Source: MPNP01 sp963668325
Lineage (GTDB): Bacteria; Pseudomonadota; Alphaproteobacteria; Rhodobacterales; Rhodobacteraceae
DNA: 64,000 bases
Assembly (NCBI GenBank): GCA_963668325.1
Contig: OY764222.1
Location: forward strand, 992,001 to 1,056,000
Direction of reading: 5' to 3'
Part shown: positions 1 through 8,409 of the stretch, piece after piece
How positions within the stretch are numbered: position 1 is the first letter of the stretch
Layout of the letters: each line of letters opens with the position of its first letter
The notes under the pieces: generated by a model
What the model was told of the DNA's origin: nothing
What the model saw: only the letters and a program-made list of their open reading frames with translations
Database searches by the model: none
Position numbers and translations under genes: made by a program

Positions 1-18
1 GGGGCTGAATTATATAAT

Positions 19-753
19 GTGGCAACTCTGAACCGTGATCGTTTCAAGGTCCTGACAAAGAAAATAGATCACCTACAAGGTGAGCTTGACCACATTTCTT
101 TCGGTGATAGAGAAAAATTCATGAATCCTTCGGCAAACAATCCTTCCGATACCAGTGAGGGTTCAGTAGCTGATGTCCCTGATGAACCGGAACCTGAAAT
201 CGAAGATTTGTATACTGAGCCCCAATTCAAACCGCTTACGACAAGTGAGGAAGAAAAGGAAGATGCAAGTTTTCTTGATGAATGGAACATTGATGCCGTT
301 ACCCTTATCAGAGCTTTCAATCTTCCAAATGATGAGAATGATAATGAGGGTTATGACGCTATAGAAGCAGCAATAAAGATTGATTCAATCGGTACCTTGC
401 TACATAATTCTCACGATATTCTGTACACCTTGGCAGATTATGATCTGATCATGGATGAAATGGAAATAGATTTGGGTTTGATTTCCACATGGCGTAAATT
501 TGCAGCTGATAGTGCGGAGGGGACGGTTTCCTCGTTAGGAGGAACAGGGACCTTTGTAGAAATAGACAAGGTATCCAGCATAGTGGCCGAAAAAAGCGAC
601 TTTGAAGAAATTGCCAATTCTTTCAATTCACAAATGGTGGAGTTTATTTCCCTGGCAATACCACAACTCAAGGATGACGAAATCAGAGACTTGGCTCAAA
701 CCAGAACTTTTCGAGCCTTTTTGTTGCTAGGTCAGATTGTCAGTGCAGGCTGA
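19..753 (+). CDS. Hypothetical protein, possibly 5'-truncated by the window edge
   Basis: This protein is not recognised. The reading frame is open from the first base of the window, and the only nearby start is a GTG without a convincing ribosome binding site, so the true start may lie outside. The visible 244 residues begin with a basic stretch, continue through a low-complexity acidic, Ser/Pro/Glu-rich segment (roughly residues 30-85), and end in a predicted helical domain rich in Asp, Glu and Ile. No signal peptide, membrane segment or catalytic motif is evident. It converges with moeA, 14 bases away, so it is not part of the molybdopterin block. The coding frame looks real from its length and its non-random, helical-looking composition, but no function can be given. 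Confidence 0.55.
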   Translation: MATLNRDRFKVLTKKIDHLQGELDHISFGDREKFMNPSANNPSDTSEGSVADVPDEPEPEIEDLYTEPQFKPLTTSEEEKEDASFLDEWNIDAVTLIRAFNLPNDENDNEGYDAIEAAIKIDSIGTLLHNSHDILYTLADYDLIMDEMEIDLGLISTWRKFAADSAEGTVSSLGGTGTFVEIDKVSSIVAEKSDFEEIANSFNSQMVEFISLAIPQLKDDEIRDLAQTRTFRAFLLLGQIVSAG

Positions 754-767
754 TCAGGATTTCGTAA

Positions 768-2021
768 CTATTCCCAGAAACTACTGTATGGATAATACTT
801 AACCAAATCACCCTTATCTATCTGCTGGATATCATCTCCCAATTCAACCAAACCCTCTGACCATGACAGGCTGGTAGTAAGCCCTGAGCCTTCAGAAGCA
901 AATACTTCAACCATCCCCGCGTTGTTAGTTTTGGCACGAAGATATTCCCTTCGACCAGGCTTTTTGCTTTTCTGAAATGCCGAGGGTACCATGAATCCCA
1001 CAGGTTGTTTCCAATGTTCACCGGATAGAATCCGCATGGCTGGCAGCCCAAAAATCAAGGTACAGACAAAGGCAGCAATGGGATTGCCCGGCAGCCCAAA
1101 AATGTAGGTATCATGCCATTTTGCCAAGGCCAGAGGTCGACCAGGTTTTATTGCAATCCGCCAAAAGTTTAGCTCCCCTTCCTTGGATAATAGGTCGGAA
1201 ACGTAATCCTCCATACCTGATGATGCTCCACCTGAAGTCAGGATTATATCTGAACTTGATGCTCCGTGATTTAAATTATTTCGGACTTCTTCCTTGTTAT
1301 CTCTGGCTAATCCTAGATCTATCGGAATGAAGCCCAATTTTTTGATCAAGGCCAAGATCATTGGCCTGTTTGCATCAAAAATTTTTGCTGGTTCGGGTGT
1401 CATGCCGGTTTGTAGTAATTCATTCCCTGTTGATAAAACGCCAACACGTAGTTTGGTAAACACCTTAATTTTTTCTATCCCAGCTGCTATCAAGGTAGCC
1501 AGATCGTTGGTTCTAATTTTGTGGCCTGCGGCAAACAATAGATTCCCATTTTTAATATCTTCTCCTGCCATTCGGGTATTGGCACCTTTTTTGAGTCTAG
1601 TGTTGGATTGAAGTAAGCTAGATTTGATTTGTGCATACTCTTGCAGTTGGACCGTATCCACACCGTCAGGTAAGGGAGCACCAGTCAGGATTTTTATGGC
1701 CTTCCCAAAAGGAACCGGTTTCCCAAGCAAGACACCAGGTGCGGCGTACCCGTTCTCAAGCTCCAACAGCTTTTTTTCCTGAAGAGAAGCAAAAGAAAAC
1801 CCAAAACCATCCACGGCTGAATTACTCATTGCAGGGTTATCTCTCAGAGCCGTTAATGGCTCTGCCAATACTCTTCCTGGGGCATTGTCTAGCGTGATTA
1901 TCTCTGTCTTATCCCTTGGGGTAAAATTTGAGAGTATCCTGTTTATGGCCTCATCAACAGGTAGCCATTTTACCCCTGGGGGCATGGTAAAACAATCATC
2001 ACCGGGAATTTCTGCCGTCAC
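768..2021 (-). CDS. moeA: Molybdopterin molybdenumtransferase MoeA
   Basis: MoeA inserts molybdate into adenylylated molybdopterin in the cytoplasm, the last common step of molybdenum cofactor synthesis. The family pattern is clear: an N-terminal region with the SAVDGF motif (about residues 67-72), the central MogA-like domain with STGNEL and TSGGAS (about residues 196-265), the GLPGNP loop near residue 313, and a C-terminal beta domain. At 417 residues it has the usual length. The listed start is GTG; an ATG twelve codons in (position 1985) would give a more typical MoeA N-terminus, so the start is uncertain. It lies last in a mobA-mobB-moeA series, 24 bases after mobB, which fits cotranscription with the other cofactor genes and with fdhD. 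Confidence 0.93.
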   Translation of the reverse strand: MTAEIPGDDCFTMPPGVKWLPVDEAINRILSNFTPRDKTEIITLDNAPGRVLAEPLTALRDNPAMSNSAVDGFGFSFASLQEKKLLELENGYAAPGVLLGKPVPFGKAIKILTGAPLPDGVDTVQLQEYAQIKSSLLQSNTRLKKGANTRMAGEDIKNGNLLFAAGHKIRTNDLATLIAAGIEKIKVFTKLRVGVLSTGNELLQTGMTPEPAKIFDANRPMILALIKKLGFIPIDLGLARDNKEEVRNNLNHGASSSDIILTSGGASSGMEDYVSDLLSKEGELNFWRIAIKPGRPLALAKWHDTYIFGLPGNPIAAFVCTLIFGLPAMRILSGEHWKQPVGFMVPSAFQKSKKPGRREYLRAKTNNAGMVEVFASEGSGLTTSLSWSEGLVELGDDIQQIDKGDLVKYYPYSSFWE

Positions 2022-2045
2022 TTGTTCAATACTTCACTGATGAGA

Positions 2046-2555
2046 TTAGGTCTTGGTGCATTTGAGACCGAAAGTTTTGATTATAAAGTCAGCTATTCCC
2101 TTGATATCATCAAGATCGAATGTGGGTATGTTAATATCCTTCCCTGGTTTGTCACTTGCTATGGCTATTATATCAGGATCATTTGGTGCAAGAGCTGGTC
2201 CCGAGGAAACTTTTCTTCGTACTTCCAACTTGGGAAACGAGACGGTCTTGAATCCTTCCACTAGAACCAGGTCTGTTTGGTCAAGCTTAGTTATCAATTT
2301 CATTAGATCAGGTTGTTGGTCCTCGGGATTTTCATGGATTAGTGCCCATCGCTTGGAAGATACAATGAGGACTTCGTTGGCACCGGCCTTCCAGTGTCTG
2401 TGACTGTCAGCCCCCGGTTTATCAATTTCAAAGTTGCAGTGGGCATGTTTGATGGTTGAAACCCTGAACCCCTGTAAGGTTAACTCAGCCACCAATGAAG
2501 AAGTCATAGTGGTTTTTCCTGAGTTTTTCCACCCAGCAATCCCAAGTACATTCAT
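2046..2555 (-). CDS. mobB: Molybdopterin-guanine dinucleotide biosynthesis adapter MobB
   Basis: MobB is a GTP-binding adapter that helps MobA convert molybdopterin to the guanine dinucleotide form used by DMSO-reductase-family enzymes such as formate dehydrogenase. The P-loop GWKNSGKTT sits at residues 8-16, followed by the typical KHAH motif (about residue 36) and the LVLVEGFK strand near residue 97. The length of 169 residues is normal. The start codon overlaps the end of mobA by four bases (ATGA), which suggests translational coupling. The guanine dinucleotide branch together with FdhD points to a molybdenum formate dehydrogenase elsewhere in the genome. Confidence 0.92.
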   Translation of the reverse strand: MNVLGIAGWKNSGKTTMTSSLVAELTLQGFRVSTIKHAHCNFEIDKPGADSHRHWKAGANEVLIVSSKRWALIHENPEDQQPDLMKLITKLDQTDLVLVEGFKTVSFPKLEVRRKVSSGPALAPNDPDIIAIASDKPGKDINIPTFDLDDIKGIADFIIKTFGLKCTKT

Positions 2556-3196
2556 TTCATATACCGCATAAGGCTTTCAGCTTCCTGGAGGTCGGCGGGA
2601 GTATTGATATTGAAAAAGGGGTCTACTTTCCCAGTTGGAAACTCAACCAGTTTCGCATGGTGTTGATCTGTCCACTGGACAATTTTACGAACTCCTTTAG
2701 CAAGATTTTCCCTTAAATCATGTCTTAGATGTACTGACCAAAGCCCAAAAGTGGGATGCCGATAGATTTTCTCGCTTGCTGTATCCCTTGTCGCAGCCAG
2801 AACAATACTTTCTTGATCTGGTCTTTGCCTGAATACCAGTTTTGACACCAGATCTTCGGGAAAGAATGGGGTGTCGCCAGCTATTGTTACCATAAGCGAA
2901 TAGCCTTTCTGACAGGCCCACTCCATGCCAGCAAGAATTCCAGCCAATGGACCATATCTATTCTCAAAATGATCGGATATGATCGGCATGTTCAGGTCTG
3001 TGTAAATTAAAGGATCATTATTGGTATTAAATGCCAAGTCTGCCACTTGGGGTCTGATTCTCTCAATGACTATATCCAGAATTTTCCTTTCACCAATGGC
3101 TTTGAGGGTTTTATCTCCTCCACCCATCCTTGTGGCCAAGCCTCCAGCCAATATAACCCCTGCAACAGGAGGTGTCTGTTCCTTCAAGGTAGCCAT
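2552..3196 (-). CDS. mobA: Molybdenum cofactor guanylyltransferase MobA
   Basis: MobA transfers GMP from GTP to molybdopterin. The nucleotide-binding signature LAGGLATRMGGGDK lies at residues 16-29, and the metal-binding region (SLMVTIAGDTPF, around residues 100-111) follows in the expected place, with IAGD in place of the usual xAxD context. The protein is 214 residues, normal for the family. It starts at an ATG and is directly followed by mobB with a four-base overlap, giving the classic mobA-mobB arrangement. Its start lies 25 bases below the fdhD stop, so all four minus-strand genes are probably one transcript. Confidence 0.92.
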   Translation of the reverse strand: MATLKEQTPPVAGVILAGGLATRMGGGDKTLKAIGERKILDIVIERIRPQVADLAFNTNNDPLIYTDLNMPIISDHFENRYGPLAGILAGMEWACQKGYSLMVTIAGDTPFFPEDLVSKLVFRQRPDQESIVLAATRDTASEKIYRHPTFGLWSVHLRHDLRENLAKGVRKIVQWTDQHHAKLVEFPTGKVDPFFNINTPADLQEAESLMRYMK

Positions 3197-3221
3197 TAAA
3201 TTGCACCAATAAATTTAGCCA

Positions 3222-4109
3222 TTAATCATTTTGAGCACCTTTTCTCTGGTGCCTCCTGGCTTCTTCCTTTATCTCCGCTGGCGAAACATTTCTTTCCAAT
3301 CTTTCCTCTCCAGACAAACAAATAAATCTTTTACCTCTCATTCTACCCACAAGTGTAAGGTTTACTTTTGTTGCTATTTCAACGCCCCAGGCAGTAAAAC
3401 CAGATCGGGATACCAAAACAGGTATTCCCATTAGAGCTGTTTTCAGGATCATTTCTGAAGTGAGCCTTCCGGTAGTATAAAGTATTTTATCATTCGGTCG
3501 TATGTTATTGGATTTCATCCAGCCGTTAATTTTATCGACGGCATTGTGCCGGCCTACATCTTCCATATACACAAGAGTCTTATCTTCCTTGCAGAGGACG
3601 GTTCCGTGAATAGCACCCGCCTCCAGATAAAGGCTTGGGGTTAGGTTGATTGATTTGGCCAGATGATACAGCCAGGAGGTTTTAACCTTCAGAAAGGGTA
3701 ATTTTAAACCTTCAATCAGTTCCATTTGATCACCAAATACTGTTCCCACCGCACACCCGCTTGTTCTGACTTTCTTTTGAAGTTTTTCCTCATAATTTGT
3801 TTTTTCGGTGGTACGAACAACAACAGTTTGCAATTCCCGATCATAATCAATCCTTTGAACGGACTGATAGGAATTCAACATGCCCTGGTTAAACAGGAAA
3901 CCTAGGGCCAGGTATTCTGGATAATCACCTATGGTCATAACGGTAACAATTTCAGTGGAATTCAAAAATATGGTCAGAGGCTTTTCTTCAATGACTTTGA
4001 TTTCTTCATGCTGACCGTCATGTGAAAGCCCTTTGACACTTCTTGTCAGGTCAGGAAGTTTTGGGTCTGGTAGAATTATATAATTCCTGTTCCACTTGGA
4101 TTCAGTCAT
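3222..4109 (-). CDS. fdhD: Formate dehydrogenase accessory sulfurtransferase FdhD
   Basis: FdhD delivers sulfur to the molybdenum centre of formate dehydrogenase. Family features include the GYFLN-like helix region (LALGFLFNQGM), the cysteine loop RTSGCAVGT near residue 119, the EDVGRHNAVDKINGW motif around residues 185-199 and the TTGRLTSEM segment. I chose the ATG at 4109 because the upstream TTG leaves only three bases to the AGGAA element. The E. coli protein carries a CxxC pair in the cysteine loop; here the second position is glycine, leaving one cysteine, presumably the essential one. The gene heads the mob/moe block and implies a formate dehydrogenase outside this window. Confidence 0.92.
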   Translation of the reverse strand: MTESKWNRNYIILPDPKLPDLTRSVKGLSHDGQHEEIKVIEEKPLTIFLNSTEIVTVMTIGDYPEYLALGFLFNQGMLNSYQSVQRIDYDRELQTVVVRTTEKTNYEEKLQKKVRTSGCAVGTVFGDQMELIEGLKLPFLKVKTSWLYHLAKSINLTPSLYLEAGAIHGTVLCKEDKTLVYMEDVGRHNAVDKINGWMKSNNIRPNDKILYTTGRLTSEMILKTALMGIPVLVSRSGFTAWGVEIATKVNLTLVGRMRGKRFICLSGEERLERNVSPAEIKEEARRHQRKGAQND

Positions 4110-4430
4110 AGTTCTCAAATGTTCCTGTAAATGACACCATGAAATTGTCTACTTGATAGCTCATTCTCCAATGATATAACCTGCATGTTTGCCTCTGACA
4201 ATTTACAAGTGAACTGAGAATGACTCCAGCCCTGCTTTCATATTTCACAAATCGTTAACCCCATACCAGGATAATTATGTAAAAAAGTTATTTTACCAAT
4301 AAAACAAATCAGGTATTGCTTAAAAATGATCTCTTTCTTGGTCTAAAAGATTTCTTTTTTAATTTCATACAGAGAAGAAACAGGATTGCCAACTTTCATA
4401 CTCATAAATTCTAATCTCGGGGCAGGCTAA
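4110..4430. other. Intergenic region between divergent fdhD and DUF3572 genes
   Basis: This stretch of about 320 bases is AT-rich and holds the divergent promoters of the molybdopterin block and of the DUF3572/HAD pair. I see no tRNA, clear hairpin, repeat or convincing small reading frame in it. T-rich runs occur near 4330-4370, but no sharp -10/-35 pair can be assigned with confidence. Confidence 0.5.
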
Positions 4431-4727
4431 ATGCCTAGTCAAGAATATAATTCACAACAGGCAGAACTACTATCCATTAAGGTTTTGGAATGGATTGCAA
4501 GCAATCCTAGCCTGTTCGTAGCATTTCTGAATATGACTGGAAGTACCGAAGAATCCATTACAGAAAATTATTCTAATAGAGAATTTCTAGCCTCTGTTTT
4601 GGATTTCCTGCTTATGCAGAAGGATAACCTGATCCTCGAATGTTGTCAATCCATATCCGTTTTACCCGATGAACCAATAAAGGCCAGAAGAGCCATGCCT
4701 GGAGGAGAGGAATACAACTGGACATGA
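4431..4727 (+). CDS. DUF3572 family protein
   Basis: This 98-residue protein matches the alphaproteobacterial DUF3572 family in length and layout: an N-terminal QAELLSIKVLEWIA helix, a FLNMTGSTEES turn, the FLASVLDFLLMQKDNLI helix and a C-terminal ARRAMPGG segment. The family is probably an all-alpha cytoplasmic protein of unknown function. The stop overlaps the start of the next gene by four bases (ATGA), so it is translationally coupled to the HAD phosphatase. That same linkage is, to my recollection, common in alphaproteobacteria, but it does not reveal a role. Confidence 0.8.
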   Translation: MPSQEYNSQQAELLSIKVLEWIASNPSLFVAFLNMTGSTEESITENYSNREFLASVLDFLLMQKDNLILECCQSISVLPDEPIKARRAMPGGEEYNWT

Positions 4728-5440
4728 TAGAACGCAAACGGTTTAAGGGAATTATTTTTGACAAGGACGGAACTCTTTTCGATTTTCAAAGTACTTGGGC
4801 TCCTTGGATGGCAAATCTGTTGAAAGTTCTGTGTGGAGAAAACAAGGAATGTATCCGACAAAAGGGATACTCACTTGGTTTTGACTTTGACAACCGTTCA
4901 TTTCTTGCCGAAAGCCTATTTATTGCCGGAACTCCTGACCAGTTTTTTGATCAATTGCAACACCAGTTCCAAGAATGGTCAGAGAAGGATTTGAAAAAGG
5001 TTTTTGCTAAAACCACTGAAGCTACGGAACAAATTGAGGTTGTATCACTCGTTCCCGTCTTGGCTAAATTAAAAAAGGAAGAATATGTTCTTGGTCTGGC
5101 GACCAATGATGACGAAGAGGATGCCAAAAGACACCTAAGTGGAAAGGGTGTTCTGAAGTATTTTGATTTTCTGGCAGGGTTTAACAGTGGTTATAGGGCC
5201 AAACCAGATCCAGAAATGCTGATTGCTTTTTGCATCAAAACACAACTGCTTCCGCAGGAAACTGTCATGGTCGGAGACAGCGCTAGTGATCTGATAGCTG
5301 GTAAAAGAGCCGGAATGTTTACCGTTGGCGTCTTATCAGGAGTAGCAAAATCAGAAATTCTAACCCAATATGCAAATTTAATCATCAAGAATATTGGTGA
5401 ACTGCAGGAGGGTCTCGAACGTGCAAACATTAAGCAATGA
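4724..5440 (+). CDS. HAD-superfamily hydrolase, phosphoglycolate-phosphatase-like
   Basis: This is a 238-residue HAD phosphatase. Motif I is FDKDGTLFD (residues 12-20), motif II lies in the LGLATND strand (about residue 126), the conserved lysine is in RAKPDPEM (about residue 163) and motif III is VMVGDSASD (about residue 184). The alpha-helical cap between motifs I and II is typical of the Gph group (subfamily IA). It probably hydrolyses a small cytoplasmic phosphoester such as phosphoglycolate, but the exact substrate cannot be read from sequence. It is coupled to DUF3572 by a four-base overlap. Confidence 0.85.
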   Translation: MIERKRFKGIIFDKDGTLFDFQSTWAPWMANLLKVLCGENKECIRQKGYSLGFDFDNRSFLAESLFIAGTPDQFFDQLQHQFQEWSEKDLKKVFAKTTEATEQIEVVSLVPVLAKLKKEEYVLGLATNDDEEDAKRHLSGKGVLKYFDFLAGFNSGYRAKPDPEMLIAFCIKTQLLPQETVMVGDSASDLIAGKRAGMFTVGVLSGVAKSEILTQYANLIIKNIGELQEGLERANIKQ

Positions 5441-5578
5441 TATAATTTGATGGCTTGAGATTGCTCTAACCCACAATTCAAAGAAATTTTAATGGTTATG
5501 GTAATTTTCTTGGTAAAGGATTAATGCAGAATTTCAGGACAAATTTTTTTCTTTTGGTGTAGGTTCAGGAGTTTAGAA

Positions 5579-7129
5579 ATGCCAAGTAAGAGAAGAGGAA
5601 GAAGCGGAGGCAGGTCAGCAAATATTCATCTTCGAAGTACCAAGATATTTGATCAAATGCCTTGGCGGTTACCATATAACCCGGATGAGCCTACCGAACC
5701 TTTGGATGAAGAAGGGGTTCAAAGGATTCATGAAACTGGACTCCAAATATTAGAAAATATCGGGATTGAATTTTTGAATGAGGAAGCACGTTCCATTTAC
5801 AAAAAGGCAGGTTGCAAGGTTGAAGGCACCAATGTAAAACTTGGGCGGGATTTTGTCATGGAAATGGTCAATCACTGCCCAGGTCAATTTACCATGACAC
5901 CTCGGAATCCTGAGCGTGAATTGATAGTTGGTGGGAAATACATGTTATTTGGTTGTGTTTCTTCACCACCAAATACCTGGGATATCGAAAATGGCAAACA
6001 GGTTGGCAATCAGGAATATTTTCGCAATTTTCTAAAGCTTACCCAGTATTTCAATTGTATTCATTTTGCCTGTGGATACCCGGTGGAACCAGTAGATATA
6101 CATCCCTCTATTCGCCACCTTGAATGTCTGTATGATAAACTCACCCTTACAGATAAGGTTGCCCATGCATATTCATTGGGAACTGAAAGAGTTGAAGATG
6201 TCATAGAAATGGTAAGGATCGCAGGTGGCCTCTCCTCCGAGGAGTTTGACGAAAAACCCAGAATGTTTACCAACATCAATTCCACCTCTCCCCTAAAACA
6301 TGACTGGCCCATGATAGATGGGGCCATGCGGTTAGCCAGAAGAGGGCAACCAGTGATTGTTTCTCCTTTCACCCTAGCTGGTGCGATGGCACCGGTAACC
6401 ATGGCAGGTGCCGTAGCCTTATCAATGGCAGAAGGATTGGCTGCAATCGCCCTTTTGGAGTATATTAATCCTGGAACCCCAGTTGTTTTTGGGACCTTTA
6501 CATCCAATGTTGATCTTCGGTCAGGAGCACCTGCCTTTGGTACGCCGGAATATATTCGGGCAACCCAAATGACAGGTCAAATGTGTCGTTTCTATGGGCT
6601 ACCTTTGAGAGCAAGCAATGCATGTGCCGCCAATGTCCCAGACGGTCAGGCTATGTGGGAAAGCATGAATTCCATGTGGTCAGCGGTCCAGTCGCAAGTG
6701 AACATGGTTTATCATTCTGCAGGTTGGCTTGAAGGAGGATTGATTTCCAGCCCGGAAAAGTTTGTTATGGATTGTGAAACCCTCCAACAGTTTCAAAGAT
6801 ACTTTGAAACACCTCTTTATGGAACAGACGAGAATGATTTGGCATTTGAAGCAATATCTGATGTAGGCCCAAGGGGACATTTTTTTGGTGCCGAGCATAC
6901 ACAGGAAAGATATACGACAGCTTTCTATGAACCATTTCTCAGCAATTGGCAAAACTATGAAGCTTTTGAACTTGGTGGAGGTGAATGGACTGCTGAAAGG
7001 GCCCATAAATTGTACAAGAAAATACTCCTTGATTATGAAGCTCCACCCATGGATATAGCAATAAAGGAAGAACTAACTGATTTCGTGGACAGAAGAAAGG
7101 CTGAGGGCGGTGCTCCTACTGATTTTTGA
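5579..7129 (+). CDS. MttB-type trimethylamine/betaine methyltransferase family protein (non-pyrrolysine)
   Basis: This 516-residue protein belongs to the trimethylamine methyltransferase (MttB) superfamily, which transfers a methyl group from quaternary or tertiary amines to a corrinoid protein. The basic, glycine-rich N-terminus (KRRGRSGGR) precedes the TIM-barrel, whose landmarks include HETGLQILENIGIEF near residue 50, the PRNPERELIVGG segment and the glycine-rich GGLISSPEKF region. The frame has no internal TAG, so it is a pyrrolysine-free member like glycine-betaine methyltransferases, and trimethylamine itself is an unlikely substrate. No corrinoid protein or RamA-like activator is adjacent. 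It stands alone, 138 bases after the HAD gene. Family assignment is firm; substrate is open. Confidence 0.85.
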   Translation: MPSKRRGRSGGRSANIHLRSTKIFDQMPWRLPYNPDEPTEPLDEEGVQRIHETGLQILENIGIEFLNEEARSIYKKAGCKVEGTNVKLGRDFVMEMVNHCPGQFTMTPRNPERELIVGGKYMLFGCVSSPPNTWDIENGKQVGNQEYFRNFLKLTQYFNCIHFACGYPVEPVDIHPSIRHLECLYDKLTLTDKVAHAYSLGTERVEDVIEMVRIAGGLSSEEFDEKPRMFTNINSTSPLKHDWPMIDGAMRLARRGQPVIVSPFTLAGAMAPVTMAGAVALSMAEGLAAIALLEYINPGTPVVFGTFTSNVDLRSGAPAFGTPEYIRATQMTGQMCRFYGLPLRASNACAANVPDGQAMWESMNSMWSAVQSQVNMVYHSAGWLEGGLISSPEKFVMDCETLQQFQRYFETPLYGTDENDLAFEAISDVGPRGHFFGAEHTQERYTTAFYEPFLSNWQNYEAFELGGGEWTAERAHKLYKKILLDYEAPPMDIAIKEELTDFVDRRKAEGGAPTDF

Positions 7130-7314
7130 TGGCACTTTCCCTATACTCCAGTTTGGAAAAATCTTACCGAAACCTTAGAAAAATTCTTGACAAAAACCAA
7201 ATATTCTATTTAAAGAATCAATGGATTTCATATATTTTTTAACAAAGTTCTCATTTTCCTGAAGCGAAGAAGCAGGAAAAAAGGGTTCTTGAGTTTGAAA
7301 ATTTAGAGAAAAAG

Positions 7315-7848
7315 ATGTTTTTTTACGATTTTTTTAATACAAAGAAAGAAGAGAAGCGTTCTGCTAAAGCAGTGGCAAACTATTTCATAAACTTGTCAAA
7401 GAGTACTAGGGTAAAGATTTCTCATCTTAAACTTCAGAAGTTGGTTTTTTTCTCTCATTGCTGGTATTTAGCATTGAAAGATGATCCTCTTGTGGAAGAC
7501 GAATATGCAGAAGCTTGGGAATACGGCCCGGTTTTTCCTACAATTTATCACCATTTTAAGCATTTAGGACCTTTGCCTATAGAAAATTTTGCAGTTGATA
7601 AAACCATTGATAAAAACTTCAATGAACAAATCACCATGCCAGTGTTACCAGAGGACAACTATGTGTTTAAGGTATTAAATCGGATATGGGAGGTTTATGG
7701 AGACAAATCAGGAGGTGTGTTATCTGAATTGTCTCATGCAGAGGGTTCACCTTGGAGTGAGACTAGGAGGATAACGAAGAATAAAAGAAATGCTAATATC
7801 AGTAATGAAGTAATCAAAGAAATTTATAAGAAAAGACTAGATAGTTAA
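7315..7848 (+). CDS. Panacea-domain (DUF4065) protein, putative antitoxin PanA
   Basis: This 177-residue protein contains a Panacea domain: an AVANYFINL helix, then ISHLKLQKLVFFSHCWYLA (about residues 38-56), EAWEYGPVFPTIYHHFK (about residues 64-80) and a C-terminal GSPWSETR motif near residue 146. Panacea proteins (GepA/SocA-like) are known as promiscuous antitoxins that neutralise unrelated toxins encoded next to them. The next gene starts on the base after this stop codon, so the two are one translational unit. Both are more AT-rich than neighbouring housekeeping genes, consistent with horizontal transfer. Domain identity is well supported; the antitoxin role is inferred from context. Confidence 0.85.
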   Translation: MFFYDFFNTKKEEKRSAKAVANYFINLSKSTRVKISHLKLQKLVFFSHCWYLALKDDPLVEDEYAEAWEYGPVFPTIYHHFKHLGPLPIENFAVDKTIDKNFNEQITMPVLPEDNYVFKVLNRIWEVYGDKSGGVLSELSHAEGSPWSETRRITKNKRNANISNEVIKEIYKKRLDS

Positions 7849-8244
7849 ATGTCAGAACAAACCGACCCAAACAAGATACATTTTGAAGGGAATTCGTCCT
7901 CAGGAAAGGATAAGGGTGGAACTGAAGAAAGCTATTATCTTAAAGACTATCTACTCCTCACAAAACAACTGATTTCAATCCGTTCTTCGGTAAATTGGAT
8001 TGTCATAGTAATTTTATCTATTGTTGTTGCGTTCGAAGCAGCAATACTTTTCCTAGTTTTATGTAACAAGCTACCATCCTCACTTGAAGGACATTCCTTG
8101 GCTCTTGTGATAATTGCACCTTTGGGGTCGATTACAGTTCTAACTTCGTTTTATATTTTTGGCGTTTATCGCCGAGGATTAGTGAATGAGGATCTTTCGG
8201 AACTGAAGGGGGCGTTAGGAATTGGAGGGGGTGTATCTGGTTAG
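7849..8244 (+). CDS. Small two-helix membrane protein, candidate toxin of the Panacea pair
   Basis: This 131-residue protein is unrecognised by family. It has a hydrophilic N-terminus of about 45 residues, two strongly hydrophobic segments (about residues 46-70 and 81-103) with a short loop, and a polar tail after RRGLVNEDLSELKG that ends in a glycine-rich stretch. No enzyme motif is visible. The ATG directly abuts the stop of the Panacea gene, so it is almost certainly cotranslated. Some toxins paired with Panacea antitoxins act on membranes, which fits the two helices, but an inert partner or a membrane anchor for the Panacea protein are alternatives. Confidence 0.65.
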   Translation: MSEQTDPNKIHFEGNSSSGKDKGGTEESYYLKDYLLLTKQLISIRSSVNWIVIVILSIVVAFEAAILFLVLCNKLPSSLEGHSLALVIIAPLGSITVLTSFYIFGVYRRGLVNEDLSELKGALGIGGGVSG

Positions 8245-8353
8245 AACTAAGAAATTGAAAAGAAAATATTTTTTAAAACGCCTTTAAACACGCCAAAAAA
8301 TACCATCGATTATTTCCCTTATCAAAATTTTCATTGATTTTGAAACTACTTGT

Positions 8354-8389
8354 GAGACAATATGATTTGTCTCCAAACAGTTTGTTTGG
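8354..8389 (+). promoter_or_regulatory. Two adjacent hairpins in the leader of the alanine symporter gene
   Basis: GAGACAA pairs with TTGTCTC around a six-base loop, and CCAAAC pairs with GTTTGG around a five-base loop directly after it. They sit just upstream of the ribosome binding site (AAAGGGAG) of the symporter gene. I see no glycine-riboswitch core, and no poly-T tract follows, so this is a candidate leader structure of unknown role. Confidence 0.3.
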
Positions 8390-8409
8390 GTTGAAAAGGG
8401 AGAAAAATC

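Noticed and set aside
5579..7129. Possible pyrrolysine-dependent MttB
   Set aside because: The frame is continuous at 516 residues without an internal TAG, so no pyrrolysine is encoded.
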